NCBI GenBank assembly: GCA_964036045.1
Contig: OZ038382.1
Span: forward strand, 86,351,795 to 86,415,794
DNA: 64,000 nt
From: Eutreptiella sp. 'Long Island Sound 2002'
Taxonomy: Eukaryota > Euglenozoa > Euglenophyceae > Eutreptiales > Eutreptiaceae
Direction: 5' to 3'
In this document: one piece after another, positions 20,588 through 31,292 of the stretch
Layout of the letters: every line of letters begins with the position of its first letter
Numbering within the stretch: the stretch's first letter is position 1
Program-made: the position numbers and the translations under genes
Notes under the pieces: model-generated
Database searches by the model: none
What the model was told of the DNA's origin: nothing
The model's input: the letters and a program-made list of their open reading frames with translations, nothing else

Positions 20588-23500
20588 CGGTCGCAGGATG
20601 GTGACGTGGGAAGCGCCGATCCATCCCAGTCGGGAGTCGATAAGCACAAGGGGACTGCCGCGGGCAGAAGGCCCGGTCCGGCGCCCAGTCGCGGAGGCGG
20701 GCTGAGGGCAAGTGAAGGCACGAACCCTTGCACCCGTCCGTCCTTCGCGACCAAGAACGTGTTTCATGTACTACAGGATCTATCCGAGAGTATCGGAGGA
20801 TCACCCGGACCGCAGCTGGATGCTGCAGATGGGCAGCCTGAGCCCATTGTCCACGACCTGCACCAGTCGCTTGTGGAGCTTCTGGAACGGCCGGAGATCC
20901 TGAGTTTGCACGCCGTGCGCCGTGTCGGTCGCGAGCGGCAGTTGCATCTTAAGGTCCGTGCCTTATGCGGGGAAGTGGAAAAGGTTTTCGACGTGTTGGT
21001 CGACACGGGAGCTCAAGTCAGCTTGGTCAAGGCTGGCCTGCTTCCGCCAGAGTGTCTTACCGACAGTCGGAAACCTGTCAGGCTGAAGGTGGCGAACGGC
21101 CAGTACATGGTGGGAGGCACGAAGGAAGCGGCCATTGGGCTGCAGTTCGTGAACCATCGTGAGCTGAGCCGCCCAGACCTCGGCAAGGAAATCCTCCTGC
21201 ACGGTAGCTTCTACGAGGCCGAGATGGACTGGGACATGATCGTCGGGTACGACTTCATGATGGAGACGGACTCCGGCGTCCTCCCGGCCCAGGCCTCCAT
21301 GACCCTGTACCAGGACGACCAGCTCTCGTGGCTCTCGTCACCTGAGCACCATGTGGAATGCCAATGGATCCACCCCGAACGCAATCAGCTCGAAGTGGCC
21401 GCGCTGGACACTGAGCCTACTGGGCCAGCGAACCAGGAGTACGGCGTAAGGCCGGAAGTGGCGTACCGAGTGGTCGCGGACCTGGGAGCGTCGGATCTGG
21501 CCCTGGATGCGTTCTCTTCAGGAACCTCCGCCCATCTGCGGGTATGTGAGAAGTACTGGAGCGCCCAGGACTCCGCGTGGAAGAAGCACTGGGGTCCGCA
21601 TCAGGGATTGATGTGGATCCATTGCCCCCGTTGGGACATTCCAAGAGCGATAGCGAAGATTCGCAAGGACCGCTCCAAGGCAGTGCTGGTTGTTCCTATG
21701 GGATGCACCGAGGAGGAAAGTACCCGACATTGGGTAGCCTCATTGACCAACATGACCTTAAACAAGGTCGTCCTACCGGCTGGAGAGAGTGTCTATCAGG
21801 ACGCTAAGGGACAGCCCATGCCACCCCAGAGATGGCCAACGGAATTCCACTATGTGGATGGGGGCCTTGATCAGGCCGACACCACGGACTTCGTGTGTGT
21901 CAACCGTATCATAGCAGAGCCTTGGAGGCAATGCTTTGCGGTTCCCCCTGTTGACATCGAAGAATCGGACTCCGAAGACCCCCTCACTGAAGAGGAGTGG
22001 GATCTGGTTCAGGGGTATATGGATCAGCCCTTTCACGACTGGGGAAACCAGCGTGAGGGCAAAGGCCAGGACAAAGCCTGGTGGGAAGTGGACTCAATCG
22101 TCTCTGGTTCCTATGACGGGAATACCTTCGTACAGAGGGTGCTGGATCACATGTCCAGCCAAGACGAGCCGCCTGGCGGTAACCCACCCACCTACGGCGA
22201 TCTGTTCCGAGGCAAGACCAGAGATGGCCCTTTGGGCCACCTGGGAAGACCACCTGAGCCGAAAGCGAGCGGAGTAGCTACCCCTCAAGTAAGCTCCGTG
22301 GTTCAAGTGCCCGGAAAAGCCAAGGCGGAGTCCGATGAGTGCCCCAAGATCCAGGCGTTGAGGGCCAGGCTGAAGCAGAAGTATGGCGAGACCTTCTTCA
22401 GCGGAAAACCTGTGTTCCCCCCACCGGTGCGTGGACCGTATGGCGAGGCCAAGATACGACTGAAGCAGGACCCCCGTGTGTATCGTCACCGGGAGTTTGC
22501 CCTGAGGGGCGAGAGGAAAGAGGCCATGGAGAAGATCCTCCGTGACTTCATCCAGAGAGGCTGGCTCGAGCCGTGCCACTCCGAATGGGCCTCTCCTTGC
22601 TTCGTCGTCCCCAAGAAGGTTGCCGGTGAGTGGCGGCTCGTGGTCGACTACCGCGGCCTGAACGCCCAAACGCAGCACGACAGCTATACGCTGCCCCTCA
22701 TTGAGGACATGCTGCAAAAGCAACACCGGCGGAGGATCTTCACGGTGATTGACCTGAAACATGGTTATCATCAGATGCCTCTCGCCGAGGAGTCCCGTGC
22801 CTGCACAGCCATGAGCACCCCACTTGGACCTCTCCAGTGGAAGGTGATGCCCATGGGCGTTACCAACGGCAATGCGGCTTTTCAGCGGATGCTGGAGAAC
22901 CTGCTTGAGCCGGTGCGCGACTGTGCGGACCCCTTCGTGGACGACGTGATCATCGCGTCCGGGGACCCCAGCATGAGCTACGAGGAGCTCCTGGAGGCAC
23001 ACGAGAGGGACGTCACTCGGGTGCTGGACCTTCTGGTTCGGCACAAACTCACGGGCAGCAGTGACAAGGCCACCATTGCGGTAAGCGAGGTGGTCTTCGC
23101 TGGCCACGTAGTCGGGAACGGGCAGCGAAAGCCCATACCTGGCAAGGTGGCTGCGATCGAGCACTGGGAAAAGCCCAAAACGGTCTCTGAGCTACGGGCG
23201 TATCTGGGGTTCTGCAACTACTACTCGGGGTATATCAAAATGTATGCCGAGTATGCAGCCCCAATGACGACCATGCTCAAGGGCAACCGAGAGGAGACCA
23301 AGAAGGGGTCCAAGAAGGCTTTGGTCTGGACTGAAGAGTCTGACCGTGCCTTTGAGGGGATGAAGCAGGCGCTGCTGTCCGCAGTGGGTCTGCACCTCGT
23401 GGATCCCGACCGAGGGTTCGTCCTGCGCACCGACGCTTCCGACTACGCCATTGGCGCTGTGTTGGAGCAAGTGCTTGTCGATGGGAGGCACGTGCCCGTG

Positions 23501-25576
23501 GCCTTCTGGAGCCGAGTCCTGGCGGAAGGCCAGAGACGGACGTGGACGCCCCGTGAAAAGGAGGCGTATGCCATTGTCATGGCTCTCAGGAAATGGGCTG
23601 GGTACATAGCCCTCCATCCCGTCACCGTCTGCACCGACCATCAGAGTCTGCAGTCGTGGCACAAGGAGCACGTGGACACCCCCTCGGGTCCCGCCTCCCG
23701 ACGGGCAAGATGGCACGAGACCTTGGCCAAGTTCGACCTTACGGTTGTTTATATTCCTGGAAAGGATAACACCGTGGCGGACTGTCTCAGTAGGTGGGCC
23801 TATCCCGCCAGCAAGGGCATGCAGGATATCTCTGCCCATGGCGATGAGGCTGAGACCGCTGAAGCCAAGAGGATCATTGAAATGGAGCGCCTGATGGAGG
23901 AGGAGGGTGCCAAATGCTTCGTCGTCATGGCCGCAGATGCCCCCCTCGCTTCGAGGGTGAGCAGAACGGTCAGTGTACTCGCCCCTGTGGGTGCCGCGGG
24001 CGGAAGGCCCGGTCCGGCACCCCCTGTGGGAACTGAGTCCGACAAGCACCTCTTCCCGGAGTCTTGCCTCCAGGACGACTGGACCGACGATTACGCCAAG
24101 TCTGAGGCCTTTGCGGCCGAGTATAGGGCTGTGACCGACCCTGACGACGGGCAGAAGTGGCCAAAGGGGCTGACCGAGGAAGATGGCAAGCTCTACCGGA
24201 ATGGTAAGCTGCTAGTCCCGGAGTCCCGGGTGCTCGAGCTGTGTGAAGCTTGGCACCACCACATGCTGCACCCAGGGGTCAAGAAGCAAGCTCTTGACAT
24301 GCAGCGTCGGTTCGAGATCGACCATATCGTTCTCTACACCGCCATCAAGAAGGTCAGGAAGGGTTGTTCGGTCTGTCAGGCCTGCAATCCCGATAACGGG
24401 AACGTCAAGGGGGAACCCCAATGGACCCCGGTTCCTGACCAGCCCATGGAGAGCGTGGCCATGGACGTCTTCTCCATGCCCGAAGTGCACATTGGCAAGG
24501 AGACCTTTGACTGTGTGGTTCTCTGTGTGGACCGCCACAGCGGCTACGTTGTAGCCGTTCCGGCACGCAAAAAGGGGTTGCTTGCCAAGGAGGTGGCAGT
24601 CATGATGATTCGTCATTGGCTGACCGTCTTTGACATCCCCCGCACCATTTGCAGTGACCGAGGGCCCCAGTTTACTGGTGGCTGGTTCAAGGCTATGTGT
24701 TCCCTCATGGGGATACGTCATGCCAAGAGCGTGGCCTATCTCAGCCGGTCTAACGGCCGTGCTGAGGTGGCTGGACGGCAGCTGTTCGAGAAGCTGCGCA
24801 AGATCCACATCACCAATGCACGTCGGAACTGGTTCGAGGAGATGTGGCCTGCTCTGAAGGCCCATCATGACACCCCCACTCCGGGCGGTTTGTCCCCTCA
24901 CCAGATTCTCTTCGGCAGGGACCCCCTGGGTAGGGGACTTCCCTTGTCTGGTGATGGCATGGCTATGGATGCCAAGGAGTTCTTCGCGCGGCAAGAGCAA
25001 ACGGCGCGGGACATCCGCCAGCAGCTTGAGAAGGAGCATGCTGAGCGTCAGAAGTCCGCCCCGAGCTCGACAGCGCAGAAGTTCAGGGTGGGAGACCCGG
25101 TGTGGGTGATCAGACCCCGCCCCATGGGCACCCACCGCACCAAAACCTGGTTCACACCCGGCGAGGTGGTCCGCAGGATTGGTGAGGACACCTACCGCAT
25201 CAAGGTGGGTCACGGACAGTTCCGGGAGCGCCACGAGAGTCAACTCCGTGTGCGGGAACCCGACCTCCGTGGCCGACATGTGTCCCTGGACTACGCCAAA
25301 CATGAGGCCGATTCGGACGACGACTATGCTGAGCAGGACGACTATACTGTCGAGAAGATCCTGGCTCAGCGTCCGAAGGCCTCGGCACCCGGAGGTCTGG
25401 AGTTCAAGGTTCGTTGGCGAGGCTATGGGCCGTCCCACGACACCTGGGAACCCGTCTCCTCATTCGTGCCGCGGGTCAATACTCCCTTCATGGAGTACAT
25501 CCGCAAACACAAGACCAAGATCCACGTTTCGGACTTGGCAGCACTCACCCGGGCGATTGCAGCCAGGGGTGCCTGA
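20555..25576 (+). CDS. pol: Element D Pol: protease, methyltransferase-like domain, RT, RNase H, integrase, chromodomain
   Basis: The frame opens directly after the gag TAG and runs 1673 codons to TGA 25574-25576; residues here are counted from GTG 20606. Protease has VLVDTGAQVSLV at about 131. A domain at about 291-420 (ALDAFSSG, then IPRAIAKIRKDRSKAVLVVP) is the counterpart of the DIRS/Dam-like domain of element B, but its NPP motif is replaced by CPRW. RT has LVVDYRGLN at 677 and FVDD at 776. RNase H has RTDASDYAIG at 939 and CTDHQSL at 1009. The integrase zinc region HHHMLHPG...CSVCQAC lies at 1214-1257, with core residues in AMDVFS (1286), CSDRGPQF (1349) and SNGRAEVAG (1382). A GPY/F-like region precedes a chromodomain at 1578-1625 (FKVRWRGYGPSHDTWEP) with its aromatic residues intact. 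Every catalytic residue expected of Ty3/gypsy Pol appears present. Confidence 0.93.
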   Translation, partial: RSPCSQGPQLGRSQDGDVGSADPSQSGVDKHKGTAAGRRPGPAPSRGGGLRASEGTNPCTRPSFATKNVFHVLQDLSESIGGSPGPQLDAADGQPEPIVHDLHQSLVELLERPEILSLHAVRRVGRERQLHLKVRALCGEVEKVFDVLVDTGAQVSLVKAGLLPPECLTDSRKPVRLKVANGQYMVGGTKEAAIGLQFVNHRELSRPDLGKEILLHGSFYEAEMDWDMIVGYDFMMETDSGVLPAQASMTLYQDDQLSWLSSPEHHVECQWIHPERNQLEVAALDTEPTGPANQEYGVRPEVAYRVVADLGASDLALDAFSSGTSAHLRVCEKYWSAQDSAWKKHWGPHQGLMWIHCPRWDIPRAIAKIRKDRSKAVLVVPMGCTEEESTRHWVASLTNMTLNKVVLPAGESVYQDAKGQPMPPQRWPTEFHYVDGGLDQADTTDFVCVNRIIAEPWRQCFAVPPVDIEESDSEDPLTEEEWDLVQGYMDQPFHDWGNQREGKGQDKAWWEVDSIVSGSYDGNTFVQRVLDHMSSQDEPPGGNPPTYGDLFRGKTRDGPLGHLGRPPEPKASGVATPQVSSVVQVPGKAKAESDECPKIQALRARLKQKYGETFFSGKPVFPPPVRGPYGEAKIRLKQDPRVYRHREFALRGERKEAMEKILRDFIQRGWLEPCHSEWASPCFVVPKKVAGEWRLVVDYRGLNAQTQHDSYTLPLIEDMLQKQHRRRIFTVIDLKHGYHQMPLAEESRACTAMSTPLGPLQWKVMPMGVTNGNAAFQRMLENLLEPVRDCADPFVDDVIIASGDPSMSYEELLEAHERDVTRVLDLLVRHKLTGSSDKATIAVSEVVFAGHVVGNGQRKPIPGKVAAIEHWEKPKTVSELRAYLGFCNYYSGYIKMYAEYAAPMTTMLKGNREETKKGSKKALVWTEESDRAFEGMKQALLSAVGLHLVDPDRGFVLRTDASDYAIGAVLEQVLVDGRHVPVAFWSRVLAEGQRRTWTPREKEAYAIVMALRKWAGYIALHPVTVCTDHQSLQSWHKEHVDTPSGPASRRARWHETLAKFDLTVVYIPGKDNTVADCLSRWAYPASKGMQDISAHGDEAETAEAKRIIEMERLMEEEGAKCFVVMAADAPLASRVSRTVSVLAPVGAAGGRPGPAPPVGTESDKHLFPESCLQDDWTDDYAKSEAFAAEYRAVTDPDDGQKWPKGLTEEDGKLYRNGKLLVPESRVLELCEAWHHHMLHPGVKKQALDMQRRFEIDHIVLYTAIKKVRKGCSVCQACNPDNGNVKGEPQWTPVPDQPMESVAMDVFSMPEVHIGKETFDCVVLCVDRHSGYVVAVPARKKGLLAKEVAVMMIRHWLTVFDIPRTICSDRGPQFTGGWFKAMCSLMGIRHAKSVAYLSRSNGRAEVAGRQLFEKLRKIHITNARRNWFEEMWPALKAHHDTPTPGGLSPHQILFGRDPLGRGLPLSGDGMAMDAKEFFARQEQTARDIRQQLEKEHAERQKSAPSSTAQKFRVGDPVWVIRPRPMGTHRTKTWFTPGEVVRRIGEDTYRIKVGHGQFRERHESQLRVREPDLRGRHVSLDYAKHEADSDDDYAEQDDYTVEKILAQRPKASAPGGLEFKVRWRGYGPSHDTWEPVSSFVPRVNTPFMEYIRKHKTKIHVSDLAALTRAIAARGA

Positions 25577-27055
25577 TCAGCGCCCTGGGCTCTCCCCTGA
25601 TGTGTTGTGAGCGCTTGTGAGGCCGACGAATCGTCCCTTACTTGCTTGCTCTCTTCCATCTTTCGGTGACAGAGTGGCCATATACCCCCCCCTGCTGAAT
25701 CCAGAGGAGGATGGCCCCTCTCTTCTTCTACTCGTCACTCCCCCCCCTGCTGAATCCTTGGGAAACCAGGTAGGGCGACTGACCTTCATAATTCTGAGCT
25801 CTTGGGGCCTTAAAGCCCATACGACGTTGCGCAACGGATGCCGCTGTCATCGGCATTGCGATTTTTTTGGTGTGTGGTCTGGTTCCATGGCATTTGCGGA
25901 ATCCAGACCAGTCGACGTGTGTCTCGAGACTATATATGCCTGAACTCAGGCGTTATCCTGTCCATCCTCCTGCATTTGCCTTATCCTGACCGTGGCGTGG
26001 TTTGGCACTCTGTTCTGAGTGTGTTTACACGCCTATTTACCCAAATTGTTGCTTGTTTTTCTGTCCTCCAGGATATGTGCATCTGTATGTTAAGTGTCAT
26101 CAGCCCATCGCTGAGGGATGGACTGTTTTTCACCACGAATCGGGATACAGAGGCGCCTTGAGTCGCCGTGTACATATCCTTACAGCCTGGTCCAGCCTGG
26201 ACCAGTACTTGATTACAGATTCTACTGTTTGAGTGCCCGTGATACCGTGTTGCCCTATTCGCTGTGATGTGTGGGGATCCTGATGGCGCCAGGCGGGAAG
26301 CCCAGTTGCCTGACTACACTCCCAGCGGTCCGCCACTGTCAGTCCCAGTGTGAGCCTACCGATTTGCAGACGCACTTGCATTCGGATGGCGGCCTCCGGT
26401 GCTCCTGACCTCGGTCAGTCTGCCTGGGAAACTGGTGGTTTGAGGAGTAGACGCCTCCGCCCACACTGCATGAGGACTCCCTCATGTATGGCCTTCGTGG
26501 CAGTAGGGCGAGGGAAAAGACAGCCTTGATGCCCGATCCCTTCAGGTGGAGTTCCCTTACGATTTGGGGTTCGTAAGGAGTTCGACTATGGCACTCTGGA
26601 CTCGCGTCGTATGGATATGGACATGGTGCGCCCGAGGAAGGACCCGTGGGGACTCTCCCCAGTCGGCGGGCCTTGGGAAGCTTGGGGTAGCCTGATGGAT
26701 CTTTGTGGTCGCTCTCGACTTGTGGGGCCACCTCGGCCGTCGTGTGACGCCTATGTTGGCCGTGTATGCCACTGCCACTGTGGTGGTGACCGTAGCAGCC
26801 GGCACCCGGTGCGCCTGGTATGGGTTAACGGGTCCCTTGGATGCCGAACAATCGCCGCCAGGACCCGGGACTTGATACTTGATACTATACATGTGCTACG
26901 AGCTGTTACAGCAGCATACCTATCCCACTGTGGGATACCTATCTTACTGTGGCTTACTGAGTAAGGATGTGACACCCCCCCCCCCTTTCAGGAAGTGGTC
27001 CTGGGTACCCGCTGCCATGCGTGGGTATTATCGAGCCCCCCCAGGGGTTTGCTCT
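25577..27055 (+). other. Element D long 3' untranslated region
   Basis: About 1.5 kb between pol and the polypurine tract with no ORF I can support. An 18-bp direct repeat (a C-run followed by CTGCTGAATCC) occurs at about 25685 and 25739, and a C10 run near 26971. The length is unusual, since most Ty3/gypsy elements have short 3' UTRs. Confidence 0.6.
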
Positions 27056-27066
27056 AAGGAGGGGGG
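27056..27066 (+). promoter_or_regulatory. Element D polypurine tract
   Basis: AAGGAGGGGGG directly abuts the TG of the 3' LTR, the expected place for the plus-strand primer. Confidence 0.85.
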
Positions 27067-30010
27067 TGAAGCGGTACCCAGAACCCCATGGCCAGGTTAC
27101 GGCATACAACCGGTCTCCGGTCCACTAACCCCATGTACGGCGTGTTCCGTGCCGTGAAGCCCCGCATCGGCAACCGATGCACCGCCAGCGGAGATTTGTG
27201 TATCAGAATATCAGGAATCAACAGGGTTTTATTTTCATATTGTTTCCGTCAATTTTTACGTTTCCGTTCTGATACTCACTGTTTTGACTGCTGGCGGTTG
27301 GTTTGCGACTTTACCGTAACCGCCAGTTTAACTGTTTATAATGGAAATTTTAACGCTATCCGTCACGAAGGCTCCAAAGTCGCCAGGAACTGCATGGATG
27401 CTTCCGCAATTTTCATAATTAATACTCGCAATTTTAATCCGAATTTTTCAGGATGTCGAAATCGGATTTTCGACTTCGACATCCCCGCACTTGATTTGAC
27501 CTCTTTCGAGTGGACCTACGTGCTTCCCTATGCACGAATCAACTTCCCTTTTATCTTGCCCTCCATTTGACTCAGAGATATGGGCAAAACAAAGTTGATT
27601 CGTGAGGCCACTTGTGAGGGTCATATCTCGTGCCGCTTGCGAGTATTGACAATAAGGAAACGTGGGATGTATTCACAATACTCCCGACGTAATTTAGGAA
27701 GCTTCATATGCCTTGCGTTTCTACACATGCGCGCTAGTGTAATGGATCATGGTCAAGAGGGTAGAGTTTGCGTTATAACTCTATGGCCATGATATTGCGT
27801 GCGTTAAGATAACTTTCGAGTGTAGCGCGCAAGTGTTGGTGTTGCATAGGAACTCTCTTTGAGTTCCTATGAGCAATTGACACAAAGTTATGCCCTTGGA
27901 GGGGCATGACATATCGTGGTGGGAGCTACCTTTTTGGGCAATATGTGGTATGTGCCATGTGTTGTGTTGCGTGCCCATTTGGCGGGTCCATTACTCCAAG
28001 CCAAGCCAGCCAATGGACCTCATATTGTGCAAGCCCCTTCTCCATACTCCTTACGGTCAATTGCAAGCCTAACCTTCGTGAAGGGAAGCTTGTGTGCTGA
28101 ACCCGAAGCGATGCGTTGGGAGCAAGGTGTGTATTTTTCAATTTTCCATATTTTCATGTGCCCACTTGGGAAGCAGCGCTCGTAACCTTTCAAGGCGCCC
28201 CAAGTGGAGCACATATGTGGGATCAAAGGTCATTGGTGTCAAGTCATTGTGTTTAGAAGGATTAAGTGATTGCACGATCCAAGCCGAAGATATTATAATA
28301 TAATTATGCACCTTTCAAGGCACTTTTGTGTGTGCTTGTGCCAATTTTGCCATTTTTGGCCCGTCATGATGTCAAGTGGCGACCGTGTATCTCAACGTTG
28401 CGCTCAATTGACATCATGACCCAAGTATGATATGAGGGTACATACTTCGGTGCCCAACATATCTTGGACCCGGCGAATAACTACTCTTAGGCTTGGCATA
28501 CCGTGGCCGCCATGTTGGCGATTTGGGACTATCCCAAATCATGGGCTCACTTGGCAACCCTGCCATTCCCAATACCGGAGGAGTTGGGCGACGCCCAAAA
28601 GATATGTTGGACCAATATGACTTGATACCAATCCTATGGCACACTCCGGTCCGAGTCGGGCATATGCCTCATTTGCCCCAACCATGAGTGTGCGCATTTT
28701 TGGCCATTTTGAGCATTTTTCCACTCTTGCTGCCCGCCGTGCCCCATGTTCTAACCTTCTTGCACGCCGGACGCATGGACCAATGGACCATATATGACAT
28801 GGGTGTTATGGGTAATGGTCCCCATGGTCCACACACCACGTGGGCGAAGCGGAGCCGCCTTCGTTAAGGCGCTAGGCCAAATTGAGTATGGGCAATTTTG
28901 CCATTTTTGCATTTGTGGACCCAATTGGGATCGTCACCACGCCGAGTGGCATGGAGATCTTTGAGAGCCAAGGGCACGGGAGTCTCTGTTGGACTCCCGG
29001 TGGATCACGTATGGAATGGCGGATCGGATCTCCAAGCCGGCGTGGAGATATACTATTGGGAGCACACCGAATTTTGGCTCATTTCAGGCAGCCAAAATGA
29101 CCCAATTTTGGGACCCCAATTTCCCCCTTCCGTGTGGTCAATTGGCGGCCCCATTACTCTAAGCCCATAGGGAGCCCGGACCTAAATCCAAGTTGTACAC
29201 TCAGATATAAGTCCTAGGTCCTGCCTCCTACCCTGTGAGCCATTGGCCTTACCTTGGCCGGGCGAGCCACGCGTGGGAATGACGCCAATTTTGGTGATTT
29301 TGGCATCATGACCCCACTTGACTCATCCGTGTTGCCCTGATGCTGGGACCTCAGAGGGAACCAGGTTGGGTGAGGGCTCCAGGGAGTTTGTACTCGAAGG
29401 GCATAGGGTCAGTTGCCTCGTCCCTACCTCTGGCGGGTCCGGACGAGGGGTCAATTTGGGGAATTTTTGAGTTAGTTTCAGTTTGGGCTGAAACAGCCCA
29501 TTTTCAGCTACCAACTCCTGGGTGATAATGGCGGGGCCATATCTCTGACTCAGAGAGGAGTTGGGACCTGCCGTTAAGGGAGCATAGGGAGCCACTGTCG
29601 GTTGGCCTTGAAGCCCCTTGGGTCCCAGGAACTCGTCTGTGGCTGGGCGGAACACCTCTCCCATTGGCAGGGTTTCAGGGTCCGGACTGAGCAGGGCATG
29701 GGTTGTGTTTGAGCCCCCGCCCCCATCAGCCACTGAGAGGGTCGGACCTGGGATTGGGATATGAGCTGGGACTGAGTGTCTATGGTCCTGTGATGCCCTT
29801 ACCCCAGTCCAGTCTTAACCCCATGTGTACATATCCTGATGTGTTGCTGTACATAATTTCGTTCCCTCTTTGCAGAGTGGCAAGGATTCTGAAACGCTTT
29901 GTCACATGACAACGCATTGATGCCCTTGTGAGCGTAGTGCTTTGCCTGCCTGCTCACTTGCGTGTGTCCACCGCAGCGTCCCGTGGCCGGCCCCCCACGG
30001 GAACGCGTCA
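27067..30010 (+). repeat. Element D 3' LTR, 2944 bp
   Basis: Same length and sequence as 12831-15774 except for about 28 substitutions seen by eye (for example near 13024/27260, 13346/27597, 14493/28729 and 15629/29863). No insertions or deletions were noted. The inverted repeat is at 28363-28375 and 28408-28420. Directly followed by TTGG. Confidence 0.93.
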
Positions 30011-30014
30011 TTGG
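30011..30014 (+). repeat. Target-site duplication of element D, right copy (TTGG)
   Basis: Matches 12827-12830. Confidence 0.8.
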
Positions 30015-30151
30015 TTCCATTTTCTATTTCTTTCAGCTCGTGGAGTTTTGTGCCCTCCATTGGGAGTATTGCTCCGCCCTGGCCCTTGTTCAGACGTTTA
30101 CTAAAACGCTGTTTATACAGCAATCGCTGTGCGCATCAGAGCGTTCGACTG

Positions 30152-30204
30152 TACCCTAGTGGGCAAGCATGTGTGCTCTACGGGGGGAGTCCTGGGTTCA
30201 AACC
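30152..30204 (+). promoter_or_regulatory. tRNA-like A and B boxes (possible SINE promoter)
   Basis: TACCCTAGTGGG (30152-30163) matches 9 of 12 positions of a tRNA A-box region, and GGTTCAAACC (30195-30204) matches the B box, with 31 bases between. The flanks do not form an acceptor stem, so this is not an intact tRNA gene. It resembles a tRNA-derived SINE head. Confidence 0.35.
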
Positions 30205-30593
30205 CCACTACCCCCAAAAATTTACCAAACTCTTTCGCCTCACGCTGGCCACTTTTAAGGAATGCCCCATTGAAGGGACATCATTCACGGTACACCACAC
30301 TGTTTTTCAAGGGTACCTACAGTGTGATAGGCTTCTATGAACTGATGGGAATGTCTTTGGCTGGTTTAGTGCATTTTCTGAGGTAAGCTTGGGGAAATTC
30401 GAACCTTTCTCCTTGGTCCTACTAGCTTGATCAACTAGTACTCCCAGGAAGAGTAAGAAAAAGTCACTGCCATGTCTTTCTTGGATGTCTTGATCCAGGC
30501 CAAGCCCCCCCTAAAACCCTTTTGTTGATGCTGAGACTTACTTCAGCATTTTTATCTCTCTTTTGAAGTTTAAAGTACACTTTCTCAAAGTAA

Positions 30594-30611
30594 CTAGGGT
30601 TATAACCCTAG
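30594..30611. repeat. Perfect 18-bp palindrome with telomere-like halves
   Basis: CTAGGGTTATAACCCTAG is its own reverse complement. Each half contains AGGGTTA, a permutation of TTAGGG. Confidence 0.6.
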
Positions 30612-31292
30612 CCCCCCCTGAAGCTCACCCCTACCACTCAACTGAGCGGAGGTATCTTCCTTCATGGAGGTTATACCGAAAAAAAGTCCGCACTTCATGC
30701 GTAAGGCCTTGTAGGTTAAGCCTAATGGTCCCCCACCTCAATACCCCTATACTCAACTGATTCTAGCACTTATTGTGGTTCTACGTTTTGGCTGTTTCTG
30801 AATTCAGTTGCTTGGCCAACTCATATTCTGTGTCTGGCCTAACTCGTAAGCCCCATATTCCTAACCAACCCCATCTCATCCAAAGGAGTGCACCTGAAGT
30901 GCTTGATGCTAATTTGGAGGCAAGAGTCATGCCAGTTTTCTCATGAAAATGATTTGTTTTATCCAATTGTAATTGAATCTTTGTACTTATGCCTGCTTTG
31001 TCTATCTGCAGCCCTTCTGTGATACACCGGATTTCAAAACTATTCATTGATTCGATCCACATCCTGTTCTTGCTCCACTTGCTGCTTTGGTCCTGTTTTT
31101 CAACACCAAAACTTGCAGGATTTGATCAAAACTATTAGGGCATTAATCAAGGATATCTTTCTCTGCCTCCCGGGCCTCCCTTGCGATTTGGCTGTTCTCC
31201 TTGGCTACACACTGAGCATGTACATCACGTGATACAGCACGAAACCTTTTGGCAAGTCTGTCCAACCGGGTCTCAGCCCCCCTCTTTGCTGC

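Larger units (their letters stand above)
12831..30010 (+). mobile_element. Element D: complete Ty3/gypsy chromodomain retrotransposon, 17,180 bp
   Basis: The element is bounded by two 2944-bp direct repeats that start TG and end CA, flanked by TTGG. A polypurine tract abuts the 3' LTR. The internal region is 11,292 bp. It encodes ORF1, gag with a zinc-knuckle-like motif, and pol with protease, a methyltransferase-like domain, RT, RNase H, integrase and chromodomain. All three ORFs are long and free of frameshifts, and the LTRs differ at only about 28 positions by eye (about 1%), so the insertion is young and possibly still competent. At 17 kb it is long for this class. It lies inside the LTR-like tail of element B. 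Confidence 0.93.
30011..31292. other. DNA right of element D, no gene seen
   Basis: It begins with the TTGG duplication and should be the continuation of the sequence that ends at 12830, that is, the element B LTR tail and its flank. It contains the pol III-like boxes at 30152-30204 and the palindrome at 30594-30611 (separate entries). The short frames on both strands show no domain features. Confidence 0.5.

Noticed and set aside
30152-30230. A tRNA gene
   Set aside because: A and B boxes are present but the flanks do not pair as an acceptor stem and no anticodon arm can be drawn.
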